Assembly: GCA_016284355.1 (NCBI GenBank)
Contig: JAEEOQ010000004.1
Coordinates: 62,001-126,000, forward strand
From: Lachnospiraceae bacterium
GTDB taxonomy: Bacteria > Bacillota > Clostridia > Lachnospirales > Lachnospiraceae
Length of the DNA stretch: 64,000 nucleotides
Direction of reading: 5' to 3'
Shown: positions 18,749 to 27,132 of the stretch, piece after piece
Position numbering within the stretch: the stretch's first letter is position 1
Layout of the letters: each line of letters starts with the position of its first letter
Program-made: the position numbers and the translations under genes
The notes under the pieces: generated by a model
Told to the model about the DNA's origin: nothing
The model's input: the letters and a program-made list of their open reading frames with translations, nothing else
Database searches by the model: none

Positions 18749-19547
18749 CAGAAGTAAATTAAAAAGCAAAAAACGTATTGTTGTCAAAGTAGGTTCTTCG
18801 ACCCTGACCCATAAAAACACAGGGAAGATCAACCTTCTTAAGATGGAAAAACTGGTTAGAGTCCTTACAGATCTGCATAACAGCGGAAAAGAAGTAATAC
18901 TTGTAAGTTCAGGTGCCATAGCTGCAGGAAGAGACCTTTTGGGGCTTAAGAAAAAGCCGAAAGAAACATCCGAAAAGCAGGCCTGCGCAGCAGTAGGTCA
19001 GGCAAGACTTATGACCATTTACCAAAAGTTTTTTAATGAGTATCACAAAAATACAGCTCAGGTTCTTATGACTAAATACACAGTGGATGATGAGACAAGT
19101 AAAAGAAATGCTGTAAATACCTTTGCCGAACTTCTTAAATTCGATGTTATTCCTGTGGTAAATGAAAATGATACCGTAGCCACAGACGAGATCGATTTTG
19201 GTGATAACGATTCCTTAAGTGCCATTGTTGCCTCGCTTACAGGTGCAGATCTTCTTGTGCTTTTATCTGATATTGACGGTCTGTATACAGACAACCCTAA
19301 AGAAAACCCTGATGCAAAGCTTATAAACGAAGTAACAGAGCTTTCTGACAGCATTATGTCTATGGGAAAAGGAGCAGGCTCAGATGTTGGCACAGGAGGC
19401 ATGGCCGCAAAGCTTAAGGCCGCAGGCATAGCTGCTGCCGCAGGAATAGATATGGTTATAATCAACGGCGAAAATGTGAATACCTTATACGATGTTATTG
19501 AAGGGAAAAATGTTGGTACACTTTTTCACGCCGGACAAAAAGGATGA
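18741..19547 (+). CDS. proB: Glutamate 5-kinase ProB (no PUA domain)
   Basis: ProB phosphorylates glutamate to glutamyl 5-phosphate, the first step of proline synthesis. The 268 residues contain only the amino-acid-kinase domain: IVVKVGSSTLTH, VILVSSGAIAAG, PVVNENDTVATDEIDFGDND and VGTGGMAAKLKAA. The C-terminal PUA domain found in E. coli ProB (367 residues) is absent, as in many Firmicutes. AAGGAG precedes the ATG. ProA is encoded three genes later at 20417, so the two pathway genes are separated by DUF896 and a folate gene. Confidence 0.95.
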   Translation: MSDRSKLKSKKRIVVKVGSSTLTHKNTGKINLLKMEKLVRVLTDLHNSGKEVILVSSGAIAAGRDLLGLKKKPKETSEKQACAAVGQARLMTIYQKFFNEYHKNTAQVLMTKYTVDDETSKRNAVNTFAELLKFDVIPVVNENDTVATDEIDFGDNDSLSAIVASLTGADLLVLLSDIDGLYTDNPKENPDAKLINEVTELSDSIMSMGKGAGSDVGTGGMAAKLKAAGIAAAAGIDMVIINGENVNTLYDVIEGKNVGTLFHAGQKG

Positions 19548-19553
19548 TATAAT

Positions 19554-19766
19554 ATGAATATGGATGAAAGAATAGCCCGTATCAACGAGCTTTATCATAA
19601 GTCTCAAAATGAAGGCCTAAACTCCGAAGAAAAAGAAGAGCAGGCTAAACTTAGAAGAGAATATATTGAATCTGTTAAGATGAATCTTGCAGGCCAGCTT
19701 GATAACATCAGCATTGTTAATGAAGATGGCAGTATTACAAAAGTTCATAAGAAAAATCTTCAATAA
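19554..19766 (+). CDS. DUF896 (YnzC-type) small protein
   Basis: The 70 residues MDERIARINELYHKSQNEGL, EEKEEQAKLRREYIESVKMN and QLDNISIVNEDGSITKV match the small helical DUF896/YnzC family, which has a conserved helix-turn-helix-like pair of helices and no established function. It sits 6 bases after proB and 22 before the folate gene. The start could be the ATG at 19554 or the one two codons later. Confidence 0.9.
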   Translation: MNMDERIARINELYHKSQNEGLNSEEKEEQAKLRREYIESVKMNLAGQLDNISIVNEDGSITKVHKKNLQ

Positions 19767-19788
19767 TGAACTTTAGGGGGAAATATAT

Positions 19789-20385
19789 ATGGGTGATATG
19801 CTGACAAAAAATGAATACAGAGAACTTGTCAAGAATCAGCGAATGATGCTGGGTCTTGAAAATATCAATCAGCTTTCGCAGGTTATAATCGATGAGTACT
19901 GTCAGCTTGAAAGTTATAAAAACGCAGACGTTATCATGCCATATTGTTCCAAAGACTATGAGATAAACACCAGAAGTCTTATTAAAAGAGCAATTGAAGA
20001 TGGCAAGATAGTAGCTGTTCCAAAGCTTATAATAGATGAATTTGGCGAAGGTTATATGGTATTTGTAAAGATCAATGAAAATACCCCATTCATCAAAGTA
20101 AAATATAATCTTGAAGAGCCTGACAGCAACGATACCTATTACCCAAACAGGTCTCAGAGTATTGAGTATATTATGCCGGGGCTTGCCTTTGACCTTAATG
20201 GCGGCAGGATTGGATACGGCGGCGGGTATTATGACAGATACCTTAGCAAATACGATATGCCAAATCTTCACAAAGTAGCTCTGGCGCTTGACTTTCAGAT
20301 CTTTGACGAACTGCCTTGCAATGAATACGACAAAAAATATGATACATTGATATCAGAAAACAGATATTTTTTCAGAAATTTTTAG
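19789..20385 (+). CDS. 5-formyltetrahydrofolate cyclo-ligase
   Basis: This enzyme converts 5-formyl-THF to 5,10-methenyl-THF with ATP, recovering the stored folate form for one-carbon metabolism. The 198 residues have the signature GLAFDLNGGRIGYGGGYYDRYL near the C-terminus and the N-terminal KNEYRELVKNQR block. Length is normal. AGGGGG ends 8 bases before the ATG at 19789. It lies between proB and proA with no obvious pathway link to proline. Confidence 0.93.
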   Translation: MGDMLTKNEYRELVKNQRMMLGLENINQLSQVIIDEYCQLESYKNADVIMPYCSKDYEINTRSLIKRAIEDGKIVAVPKLIIDEFGEGYMVFVKINENTPFIKVKYNLEEPDSNDTYYPNRSQSIEYIMPGLAFDLNGGRIGYGGGYYDRYLSKYDMPNLHKVALALDFQIFDELPCNEYDKKYDTLISENRYFFRNF

Positions 20386-20416
20386 GGAAATTGTTTTTAT
20401 AAGGGGAGATATAAAA

Positions 20417-21667
20417 ATGAGCGAGTATTTAATTAATATTGGTAAAAGAGCAAAAAAGGCAGCCACAGAACTTTCAAATCTTACAGAAAAAGAAAAGAAC
20501 GATATACTTATCAAGGCTGCCGAAGGTCTTAAAAAAGACAGCTCAAAGATAATTGCTGCAAATGAAAAGGATTACGCAAAAGCTAAAGAATCCGGCATGT
20601 CAGAAGGGCTTCTTGACAGGCTTATCCTTAACGATCAAAGAATAACGTCTATGGCAACCGGTCTTTGTGACCTTGCCGCTCTTAAAAGTTCTCTTGGTGA
20701 AGTAATGGATACATACACCAGAGAAGACGGTCTTGTTATTGAAAAAGTGCGGGTTCCTATGGGAGTTATCGGAATCATTTACGAATCAAGGCCTAACGTA
20801 ACTTCAGATGCCTTCGGAATTACCTTTAAGATGGGAAATGCCTGTATTTTAAGAGGCGGTTCAGATGCAGTTAACTCCATGATAGCTATTGCTGATTCCA
20901 TAAGGAATACTTTAAATGAAAACGGAGTTGATCCAAACTGCATTCAGGTCATTGACAATACAGACAGAGAAATAGTAAATGAGTTTATGAAGCTTAAAAG
21001 CTATGTGGATCTTCTCATTCCAAGAGGAGGAGCAGGCCTTATTAATAACGTGGTAAATAATGCCACCATACCAGTTATTGAAACAGGTACAGGAAACTGC
21101 CACATATATATTCATGAAGACGCCGATCTTAATATGGCCGTTCCGATCATAATCAACGCAAAAACTCAAAGGCTCGGTGTCTGTAACGCTGCTGAATCTT
21201 TGGTTATTCACAGTAATATCTTAAAAAAAGCTCTTCCTGTTATAAAAGAAGCTCTTTTTGCTGCAGATGTAGAGATAAGAGGTGATGAAAGAGCAAGAAA
21301 AGTTTGCCCTGATATAAACGAGGCAACAGAGGAAGATTTTTACAAAGAATATCTTGCGCGAATTATTTCTGTCAAAACCGTTGACAGTCTTGATGAAGCC
21401 ATAGAGCATATCAATAAATACGGAACTCACCATTCCGACAGTATTATTACAAATGATGATCTTGCAGCAGAAAAATTCCTTAAGGAAGTTGATTCTGCCT
21501 GCGTTTATCATAATGCATCCACCAGATTTACAGATGGATTTGAATTCGGTCTTGGTGCCGAGATCGGCATAAGCACGCAAAAGCTTCATGCCAGAGGCCC
21601 AATGGGTCTTAATGAAATGACAACATATAAATATTTGATTCATGGAAACGGAAATATCAGAAAATGA
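20417..21667 (+). CDS. proA: Glutamate-5-semialdehyde dehydrogenase (gamma-glutamyl phosphate reductase) ProA
   Basis: ProA reduces glutamyl 5-phosphate to glutamate semialdehyde with NADPH, the second step of proline synthesis. The 416 residues have the aldehyde dehydrogenase-type fold, with VRVPMGVIGIIYESRPNVT, LILRGG-type nucleotide region (ACILRGGSDAVNS), the catalytic-Cys segment TQRLGVCNAAESLV and C-terminal FGLGAEIGISTQKLHARGPMGL. Length is standard. AAGGGGAG stands upstream of the ATG. The last 4 bases (ATGA) overlap miaB. Confidence 0.96.
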   Translation: MSEYLINIGKRAKKAATELSNLTEKEKNDILIKAAEGLKKDSSKIIAANEKDYAKAKESGMSEGLLDRLILNDQRITSMATGLCDLAALKSSLGEVMDTYTREDGLVIEKVRVPMGVIGIIYESRPNVTSDAFGITFKMGNACILRGGSDAVNSMIAIADSIRNTLNENGVDPNCIQVIDNTDREIVNEFMKLKSYVDLLIPRGGAGLINNVVNNATIPVIETGTGNCHIYIHEDADLNMAVPIIINAKTQRLGVCNAAESLVIHSNILKKALPVIKEALFAADVEIRGDERARKVCPDINEATEEDFYKEYLARIISVKTVDSLDEAIEHINKYGTHHSDSIITNDDLAAEKFLKEVDSACVYHNASTRFTDGFEFGLGAEIGISTQKLHARGPMGLNEMTTYKYLIHGNGNIRK

Positions 21668-23055
21668 AAGCTTGTGTAATGACATTTGGCTGTCAGATGA
21701 ACGCCAGAGACAGTGAAAAGATTGCCGGCATTCTTGAAAGCTTCGGTTATGAGATAACCGAAGACGAGAATGCCGATTTTGTCGTATATAATACTTGTAC
21801 AGTAAGAGAAAACGCAAACACCAAACTATACGGTCATCTTGGATTTGCAGGAAAATACAAAGAAACAAATAAGGATATGGTGATCGCTATCTGCGGATGT
21901 ATGATGCAGGAGCCTGACGAAGTTGAAAAGATAAAGAAAAGCTATCCTTTCGTTGATCTTATCTTTGGTACCCATAACCTTTACAAATTCAAAGACCTTG
22001 TAAATGAGCTTTTTGAAAAAAGAGAGTACAACAAGGCTCATCCTGTTAAAAAGAACGGTAAGCTTAAGGTTAAACATGCTCTTATATGTGATGTCTGGCC
22101 TGAGGGAAAACCTATTGTTGAAGAAGAGCCTATAACAAGGATCAAAGAAGACAAGAGAAAACTGCCGTTTATGGCAAGTGTAAATATCATGTACGGATGC
22201 AACAATTTCTGTACCTACTGCATTGTACCTTATGTAAGAGGAAGAGAAAGAAGCAGAACTCCGGAGGCTATTTTAGCCGAAATTAAAGCTTTAGCTTCTG
22301 ACGGAGTAAAAGAGATAATGCTTCTTGGACAAAATGTTAACTCATACGGAAAAACACTTGCAGATCCTGTAAGCTTTGCAAGTCTTTTAAACGAAGTCTG
22401 CAAAATTGACGGAATCGAAAGAGTAAGATTTATGACAAGCCATCCAAAGGACCTTTCAGATGAGCTTATAGATGTGATCGCAAAGAACCCTAAGGTCTGC
22501 AGACATATACATCTTCCTGTTCAGTCAGGTTCTACAGAAGTGCTAAGAAGGATGAACAGAAGATATTCAAGAGAGCACTACCTTGAACTTATAAAAAAGA
22601 TTAGGGCTGCAATCCCTGAGATAGCTATAACCACAGATATAATCGTAGGTTTCCCGGGCGAAACGGAAGAAGATTTTATTGATACCGTTAACCTTGTAAA
22701 AGAATCACATTATATAGGAGCCTATACTTTTCAGTACAGTAAAAGAAGCGGAACTCCTGCTGCCTCAATGGAAGATCAGGTCCCGGAAGATGTTATCCAA
22801 AACAGATATGAGCGTCTTATGAAGGTGGTTAATGAAAGTACTCTTAGTGAAACCGCTAAACTTACCGGGAAAGAAATGACTGTCCTTGTAGAGGGTGTTA
22901 ACGAAGAAAACAAAGACCTTCTTACCGGCAGACTTTCAAATAATCTTCTTGTACATTTTAAAGGCGACGATTCTCTTATCGGCAAATTTGTTACGGTTAC
23001 ATTAGATGAATGCAAGGGCTTTTATTTTATGGGCTCTGTAACAAATAGCAATTAG
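21664..23055 (+). CDS. miaB: tRNA-2-methylthio-N6-dimethylallyladenosine synthase MiaB
   Basis: MiaB is a radical SAM methylthiotransferase that adds a methylthio group at i6A37 of tRNAs reading UNN codons. The 463 residues contain the UPF0004 domain with cluster cysteines C10, C45 and C79, the radical SAM triad GCNNFCTYC (C179, C183, C186), and a TRAM RNA-binding domain at about 395-463. MiaA, which makes its substrate, is encoded at 52928. The ATG is in a 4-base overlap with proA, so translation is probably coupled. Confidence 0.96.
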   Translation: MKACVMTFGCQMNARDSEKIAGILESFGYEITEDENADFVVYNTCTVRENANTKLYGHLGFAGKYKETNKDMVIAICGCMMQEPDEVEKIKKSYPFVDLIFGTHNLYKFKDLVNELFEKREYNKAHPVKKNGKLKVKHALICDVWPEGKPIVEEEPITRIKEDKRKLPFMASVNIMYGCNNFCTYCIVPYVRGRERSRTPEAILAEIKALASDGVKEIMLLGQNVNSYGKTLADPVSFASLLNEVCKIDGIERVRFMTSHPKDLSDELIDVIAKNPKVCRHIHLPVQSGSTEVLRRMNRRYSREHYLELIKKIRAAIPEIAITTDIIVGFPGETEEDFIDTVNLVKESHYIGAYTFQYSKRSGTPAASMEDQVPEDVIQNRYERLMKVVNESTLSETAKLTGKEMTVLVEGVNEENKDLLTGRLSNNLLVHFKGDDSLIGKFVTVTLDECKGFYFMGSVTNSN

Positions 23056-23084
23056 TCATTGATTTTTATTTTAATTTATGATTT

Positions 23085-23132
23085 AATAACCCTCGGTGTT
23101 TATCAAAATTTTAAATAACGAGGGTTATTTTT
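23085..23132 (+). promoter_or_regulatory. Long hairpin between miaB and the SulP gene, covering its ribosome binding site
   Basis: AATAACCCTCG (23085-23095) is perfectly complementary to CGAGGGTTATT (23119-23129), giving 11 base pairs around a 23-base loop. The 3' arm contains GAGGG, the only Shine-Dalgarno-like sequence for the ATG at 23133, and is followed by a T run (23128-23132) ending at that ATG. It can be read as a terminator for miaB, a translational lock on the transporter, or both. Confidence 0.7.
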
Positions 23133-24797
23133 ATGAAATCAAATGAAAAACTAAAGCCGAAGCTTTTTTCGGTAATGAAAACTTATTCTAAAGAGCAGTT
23201 TATAAAGGACCTTGTTGCAGGTATCATCGTCGCAATAATTGCCCTTCCTCTTTCTATAGCACTTGCTCTTGCTTCAGGTGTAACTCCTGAAAAAGGTATA
23301 TATACTGCTATTGTTGCAGGTTTTGTTATATCTTTCCTTGGCGGAAGCAGAGTACAGATAGCAGGCCCAACGGCAGCGTTTGCAACGATCGTTGCAGGTA
23401 TTGTTGCAAAAGAAGGAATGGACGGGCTTATTATAGCAACAGTTCTTGCAGGTATAATCCTTATCCTTCTTGGACTTTTCAGGCTCGGCAGCCTTATTAA
23501 ATATATCCCGTATACAATTACAACAGGATTTACTGCAGGTATCGCTTTAACTATCCTTATCGGACAGATCAAAGATTTTATGGGCCTTACCATTGTTTCT
23601 GATGAGCCTCTTATAGAAACAGCAGATAAGCTTAAAGGTATCTTTTCAAACCTTAATACTATCAATATTTCAGCACTTATCGTAGGACTTGTATGTCTTT
23701 TTGTGCTTATTGTCTGGAACTATGTTCCGGGATTTTTAAAGAAGATACCCGGTTCTCTTATTGCTGTATTTGTTGGTATAATAATGGTTAAAGGTTTTGG
23801 CATGAAAGTTAACACCATAGGAGATCTTTATACCATTTCAAGCAAGCTTCCTGCATTTACACTTCCTTCTCTTACAAAAGAGAGCATAATAACAGCGCTT
23901 CCAAACGCATTTACAATAGCTGTACTTGCTGCTATAGAGTCACTTCTTTCTGCAGTTGTTGCAGACGGAATGATAGGAAGCAAGCACAGAAGCAATCAGG
24001 AACTTATAGCTCAGGGCGCAGGCAACATCGCTTCAGCATTATTTGGCGGCATTCCTGCCACAGGTGCTATCGCTAGAACTGCAGCAAACATTAAAAACGG
24101 CGGAAGAACACCTATAGCCGGTATGGTTCATGCAATAGTGCTTTTACTTGTACTTGTTGTGCTTATGCCATACGCAGCACTTATACCTATGCCTACAATA
24201 GCAGCAATACTTTTTATGGTTGCTTATAATATGTCAGGCTGGAGACAGGTTGTACATCTTCTTAAAACCGCATCATTCTTTGATAACCTTATACTTGTGG
24301 TTACTTTTGTATTAACTGTAGCTTTTGACCTTGTTGTTGCAATAGGAGTAGGTCTTGTTCTTACATGCGTACTCTTTATGAAGAGAATGAGCGACCTTAC
24401 AGAGATTGAAAGCTGGAAATATGTGGATGAAGAAAATGATCCTGAATCTCTTTCTTTAAAAGAGGTTCCTCCTCATACTTATGTATATGAGATCAGCGGA
24501 CCTATGTTCTTTGGAGCCGCAAACAAGCTTTTTGATATTATCTCAGATGAAAATGACACATGTGTCATCTTAAGAATGAGATGTGTAAACGTTCTTGATG
24601 CCACCGCACTTCACACCATGGAGCAGATAAAAGAAACCTGTGAAAAGAAAAACATAACACTTATTCTTTCACATGTTAATGAGCAGCCTATGAAGGCTAT
24701 GGAAAAGGCCGGATTTGATAAAAAGATCGGCAAAAACAATATCTGCAGACATATTGATGAAGCTCTTGAAAGAGCGTATGAGATAAATCCGGTATAA
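23133..24797 (+). CDS. SulP family anion transporter with STAS domain
   Basis: This 554-residue membrane protein belongs to the SulP/SLC26 family of sulfate, bicarbonate or dicarboxylate transporters. Residues about 25-415 hold 10-14 hydrophobic segments with family blocks DLVAGIIVAIIALPLSIALA, IAGPTAAFATIVAGIV and GGIPATGAIARTAANIKNGG. A C-terminal STAS domain (about 440-550, with CVILRMRCVNVLDATALHTM) faces the cytoplasm. The substrate cannot be told from sequence. The gene appears to stand alone, behind a hairpin and followed by the separately promoted pyrR leader. Confidence 0.93.
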   Translation: MKSNEKLKPKLFSVMKTYSKEQFIKDLVAGIIVAIIALPLSIALALASGVTPEKGIYTAIVAGFVISFLGGSRVQIAGPTAAFATIVAGIVAKEGMDGLIIATVLAGIILILLGLFRLGSLIKYIPYTITTGFTAGIALTILIGQIKDFMGLTIVSDEPLIETADKLKGIFSNLNTINISALIVGLVCLFVLIVWNYVPGFLKKIPGSLIAVFVGIIMVKGFGMKVNTIGDLYTISSKLPAFTLPSLTKESIITALPNAFTIAVLAAIESLLSAVVADGMIGSKHRSNQELIAQGAGNIASALFGGIPATGAIARTAANIKNGGRTPIAGMVHAIVLLLVLVVLMPYAALIPMPTIAAILFMVAYNMSGWRQVVHLLKTASFFDNLILVVTFVLTVAFDLVVAIGVGLVLTCVLFMKRMSDLTEIESWKYVDEENDPESLSLKEVPPHTYVYEISGPMFFGAANKLFDIISDENDTCVILRMRCVNVLDATALHTMEQIKETCEKKNITLILSHVNEQPMKAMEKAGFDKKIGKNNICRHIDEALERAYEINPV

Positions 24798-24827
24798 AGC
24801 TATTAGTATAATTAATATAAAATAATA

Positions 24828-24856
24828 TTTACAAAGCAAACTTGTTATGACATAAT
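24828..24856 (+). promoter_or_regulatory. Putative promoter of pyrR-uraA
   Basis: TTTACA (24828-24833), a 17-base spacer and CATAAT (24851-24856). The predicted start near 24863 is 11 bases before the PyrR-type hairpin, which places the whole attenuator in the transcript. Confidence 0.6.
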
Positions 24857-24873
24857 AATAAAGGTTTAAAGAT

Positions 24874-24986
24874 TCCTTTAAAATTCGGTACAGAGAGACC
24901 GGCAAGGATACATAATAGAAGTCTGTATATATGCAGGCATATTTAAGTGTGTACTCGCTTTGGTCTTAATGGCCAAAGCGTTTTTT
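24874..24986 (+). promoter_or_regulatory. PyrR-dependent attenuator leader of pyrR
   Basis: CGGT (24886-24889) and ACCG (24898-24901) close a hairpin with the loop ACAGAGAG. Below it TCCTT (24874-24878) pairs with AAGGA (24904-24908). This is the layout of the RNA site bound by PyrR with UMP. A terminator follows: CGCTTTGGTC (24956-24965) with GGCCAAAGCG (24971-24980) and six T. Binding of PyrR when UMP is high should favour the terminator and shut off pyrR-uraA. The competing antiterminator was not folded. Confidence 0.82.
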
Positions 24987-25010
24987 ATTACTAAGATCAA
25001 GGAGGAAAAC

Positions 25011-25547
25011 ATGGCAAATTATAAAGCAACCATACTTGATGAAGCAGCAGTACTAAGAGCATTAAAAAGAATATCCCATGAGATCCTCGAAAAAAACAAC
25101 GGTCCTGAAAATGTTGTTCTTGTGGGTATCAAACGCCGAGGCGTTCCTATTGCAAAGATTATTGCAGATAACATCAAACAGATAGAAAATACAGAGGTTC
25201 CCGTAGGAGAGATCGACATTACCTATTACAGAGACGATCTTAAAAAAGAAGCTACAGAGCCTGTTATCCATGACTCAAAGATCGACATAAACATTAAAGA
25301 CAAAAAAGTGATAATGGTTGATGATGTTCTTTATACCGGCAGAACAGCAAGAGCCGCTATGGAAGCCCTTATTTCAAACGGCAGACCTTCTGCCATACAG
25401 CTTGCTGTCCTTGTAGACAGAGGTCACAGAGAGCTCCCTATAAGAGGAGATTTTGTAGGCAAAAATGTTCCTACATCCAAATCAGAGATCATAAAAGTAA
25501 AGATCCCGCCTTACGAAGACAGTCTTAGCGTTGAACTTTTCGGTTAA
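25011..25547 (+). CDS. pyrR: Bifunctional pyr operon attenuator / uracil phosphoribosyltransferase PyrR
   Basis: PyrR binds a leader RNA hairpin in response to UMP and also makes UMP from uracil and PRPP. The 178 residues start [20 protein letters not shown] and contain the PRPP loop [17 protein letters not shown] (loop 103-112). They also contain [14 protein letters not shown] and the basic [20 protein letters not shown] region that contacts RNA. The ATG at 25011 directly follows AGGAGGAAAAC; an upstream in-frame start would place the N-terminus inside the terminator. It is followed by the uracil permease, so the pair forms a uracil salvage unit under its own control. Confidence 0.95.
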   Translation: MANYKATILDEAAVLRALKRISHEILEKNNGPENVVLVGIKRRGVPIAKIIADNIKQIENTEVPVGEIDITYYRDDLKKEATEPVIHDSKIDINIKDKKVIMVDDVLYTGRTARAAMEALISNGRPSAIQLAVLVDRGHRELPIRGDFVGKNVPTSKSEIIKVKIPPYEDSLSVELFG

Positions 25548-25549
25548 TT

Positions 25550-25599
25550 CGCGGTAAGCCGCGTTTTAATAAATATTAATTCGCATCAGTGTGTGCGAA
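25550..25599 (+). promoter_or_regulatory. Two small hairpins between pyrR and uraA
   Basis: CGCGG (25550-25554) pairs with CCGCG (25559-25563) and is followed by TTTT. TTCGCA (25580-25585) pairs with TGCGAA (25594-25599) around TCAGTGTG. The first resembles a weak terminator and the second lies just upstream of the ACGGAGG for uraA. They may tune the pyrR:uraA ratio or stabilise mRNA ends. Confidence 0.5.
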
Positions 25600-25620
25600 A
25601 TATACGGAGGTTAATGAACC

Positions 25621-26964
25621 ATGAAACTTACTTATGATGTAAACGACAAACCGGGATTTGCAAAGACCCTTGTTTTTGCATTCCAGCAGCTTCTTGCTAT
25701 CCTTGCTGCAACAATCGCCGTTCCTGCTATTATCGGCAACGGCATGTCTACAAGCGCCGCACTTTTTGGTGCAGGTGTCGGAACTATTGTGTACCTTCTT
25801 TTTACACAGTTTAAGAGCCCTGTATTCCTTGGTTCTTCATTCGCATTTATCGGTTCCATGTTCGCCGCATTTGCAGGCGGTGTATCAATGTCACTCGGTT
25901 ACCTTGGCCTTATCCTTGGTGCCGCATTTGCAGGTCTTGTTTATGTTATCCTTGCTATTATAGTTAAGGTATCAGGTGTAAACTGGATCAACAAACTTAT
26001 GCCTGCAGTCGTAATCGGACCTACAGTTGCTATCATCGGTCTTTCACTTGCAGGAAATGCAGTAGGCGATCTTACAACAGGAAAAGTATTCGGTGCCGAC
26101 GGTGCCCAGCTCGCTTCTCCATATATCTGCCTTATCTGCGGTCTTGTAACTCTCTTTGTTACAATGCTTTGCTCGGTATACGGCAAGAAGATGTTCAAGA
26201 TGATCCCATTTATCATCGGTATATGCGCAGGTTATGTACTTGCTCTTATCCTTACTCTTATCGGAAACAGTGCCGGAATTGATGCTCTTAAAGTTATTGA
26301 TTTTTCCGCATTTTCAAATATGAAATGGTATCCTGATTTCACATTCCTTACAGCATTTAAAGGCGGTTATGAATTTGGTGAAGCAGGCAGCATGGGTGCT
26401 TATATAGGAACAATCGCAGCAGCTTATGTTCCTGTTGCATTCGTAGTATTTGCAGAGCATATCGCAGATCACAAGAACCTTTCATCAATCATCGAAAAAG
26501 ACCTTCTTGAAAATCCGGGCCTTCACAGAACACTTCTTGGTGACGGTGTGGGTTCAATGGTTGGTGCATTCTTTGGCGGATGTCCAAACACAACATACGG
26601 CGAGTCAGTCGGCTGCGTGGCTATCTCAGGAAACGCTTCTGTAGTAACTATCCTTACAACAGCAGTACTTGCCATTGTATCATCTTTCCTTGCTCCTTTT
26701 GTAACTGTACTTGCCACAATCCCTAACTGTGTTATGGGCGGTGTTTGTGTTGCACTTTACGGATTTATCGCTGTATCAGGTCTTAAGATGATCCAGAATG
26801 TTGATCTTAACGACAACAGAAACCTTTTTGTAGTATCTGTAATCCTTATCGCAGGTATCGGCGGACTTTCTGTAAGCTTTGGATCAGTAACCATCACTTC
26901 AGTAGCTTGTGCGCTTATCCTTGGTATCGTTACAAACCTTATCCTTAAGAAAAAAGAAGCTTAA
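25621..26964 (+). CDS. uraA: Uracil permease UraA (NCS2 family)
   Basis: UraA imports uracil by proton symport. The 447 residues form a 14-segment NCS2 transporter, with FQQLLAILAATIAVPAIIG in the first segments and VVIGPTVAIIGLSLAGNAVG. The signature region is VPVAFVVFAEHIADHKNL followed by GVGSMVGAFFGGCPNTTYGES, with the conserved Glu of the substrate site. Location after pyrR and its UMP-sensing leader supports uracil rather than xanthine as substrate. ACGGAGG lies upstream of the ATG at 25621. Confidence 0.93.
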   Translation: MKLTYDVNDKPGFAKTLVFAFQQLLAILAATIAVPAIIGNGMSTSAALFGAGVGTIVYLLFTQFKSPVFLGSSFAFIGSMFAAFAGGVSMSLGYLGLILGAAFAGLVYVILAIIVKVSGVNWINKLMPAVVIGPTVAIIGLSLAGNAVGDLTTGKVFGADGAQLASPYICLICGLVTLFVTMLCSVYGKKMFKMIPFIIGICAGYVLALILTLIGNSAGIDALKVIDFSAFSNMKWYPDFTFLTAFKGGYEFGEAGSMGAYIGTIAAAYVPVAFVVFAEHIADHKNLSSIIEKDLLENPGLHRTLLGDGVGSMVGAFFGGCPNTTYGESVGCVAISGNASVVTILTTAVLAIVSSFLAPFVTVLATIPNCVMGGVCVALYGFIAVSGLKMIQNVDLNDNRNLFVVSVILIAGIGGLSVSFGSVTITSVACALILGIVTNLILKKKEA

Positions 26965-26986
26965 AATAATATAAGATAATACTTTC

Positions 26987-27022
26987 GCAAAAAGCCGGGA
27001 TTTAATTATCCCGGCTTTTTGC
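26987..27022 (+). terminator. Strong terminator after uraA
   Basis: GCAAAAAGCCGGGAT (26987-27001) pairs perfectly over 15 bases with ATCCCGGCTTTTTGC (27008-27022) around a six-base loop. A runs on the left and T runs on the right make it potentially bidirectional. Confidence 0.93.
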
Positions 27023-27068
27023 TTTTAAAAGTTCTATTTATTTTTCGTGTTTAATTTTTCGTACACGC

Positions 27069-27097
27069 TTGTTAAATAGCTGAAATTAGTATATAAT
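27069..27097 (+). promoter_or_regulatory. Putative sigma-A promoter of pta-ackA
   Basis: TTGTTA (27069-27074), a 17-base spacer and a perfect TATAAT (27092-27097). The predicted start near 27104 gives a short leader before the AAAGGAG and ATG at 27133. Confidence 0.75.
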
Positions 27098-27132
27098 TTA
27101 GATAATTACGGACTTTGAAAGGAGATAATAAA

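Noticed and set aside
19058-19465. Minus-strand frame of 135 codons opposite proB
   Set aside because: It lies entirely inside proB, has no ribosome binding site of its own and its product is Ser/Ala-rich without motifs.
25621-26964. Xanthine permease instead of uracil permease
   Set aside because: Both are NCS2; the pyrR neighbour and its UMP-responsive leader favour uracil.
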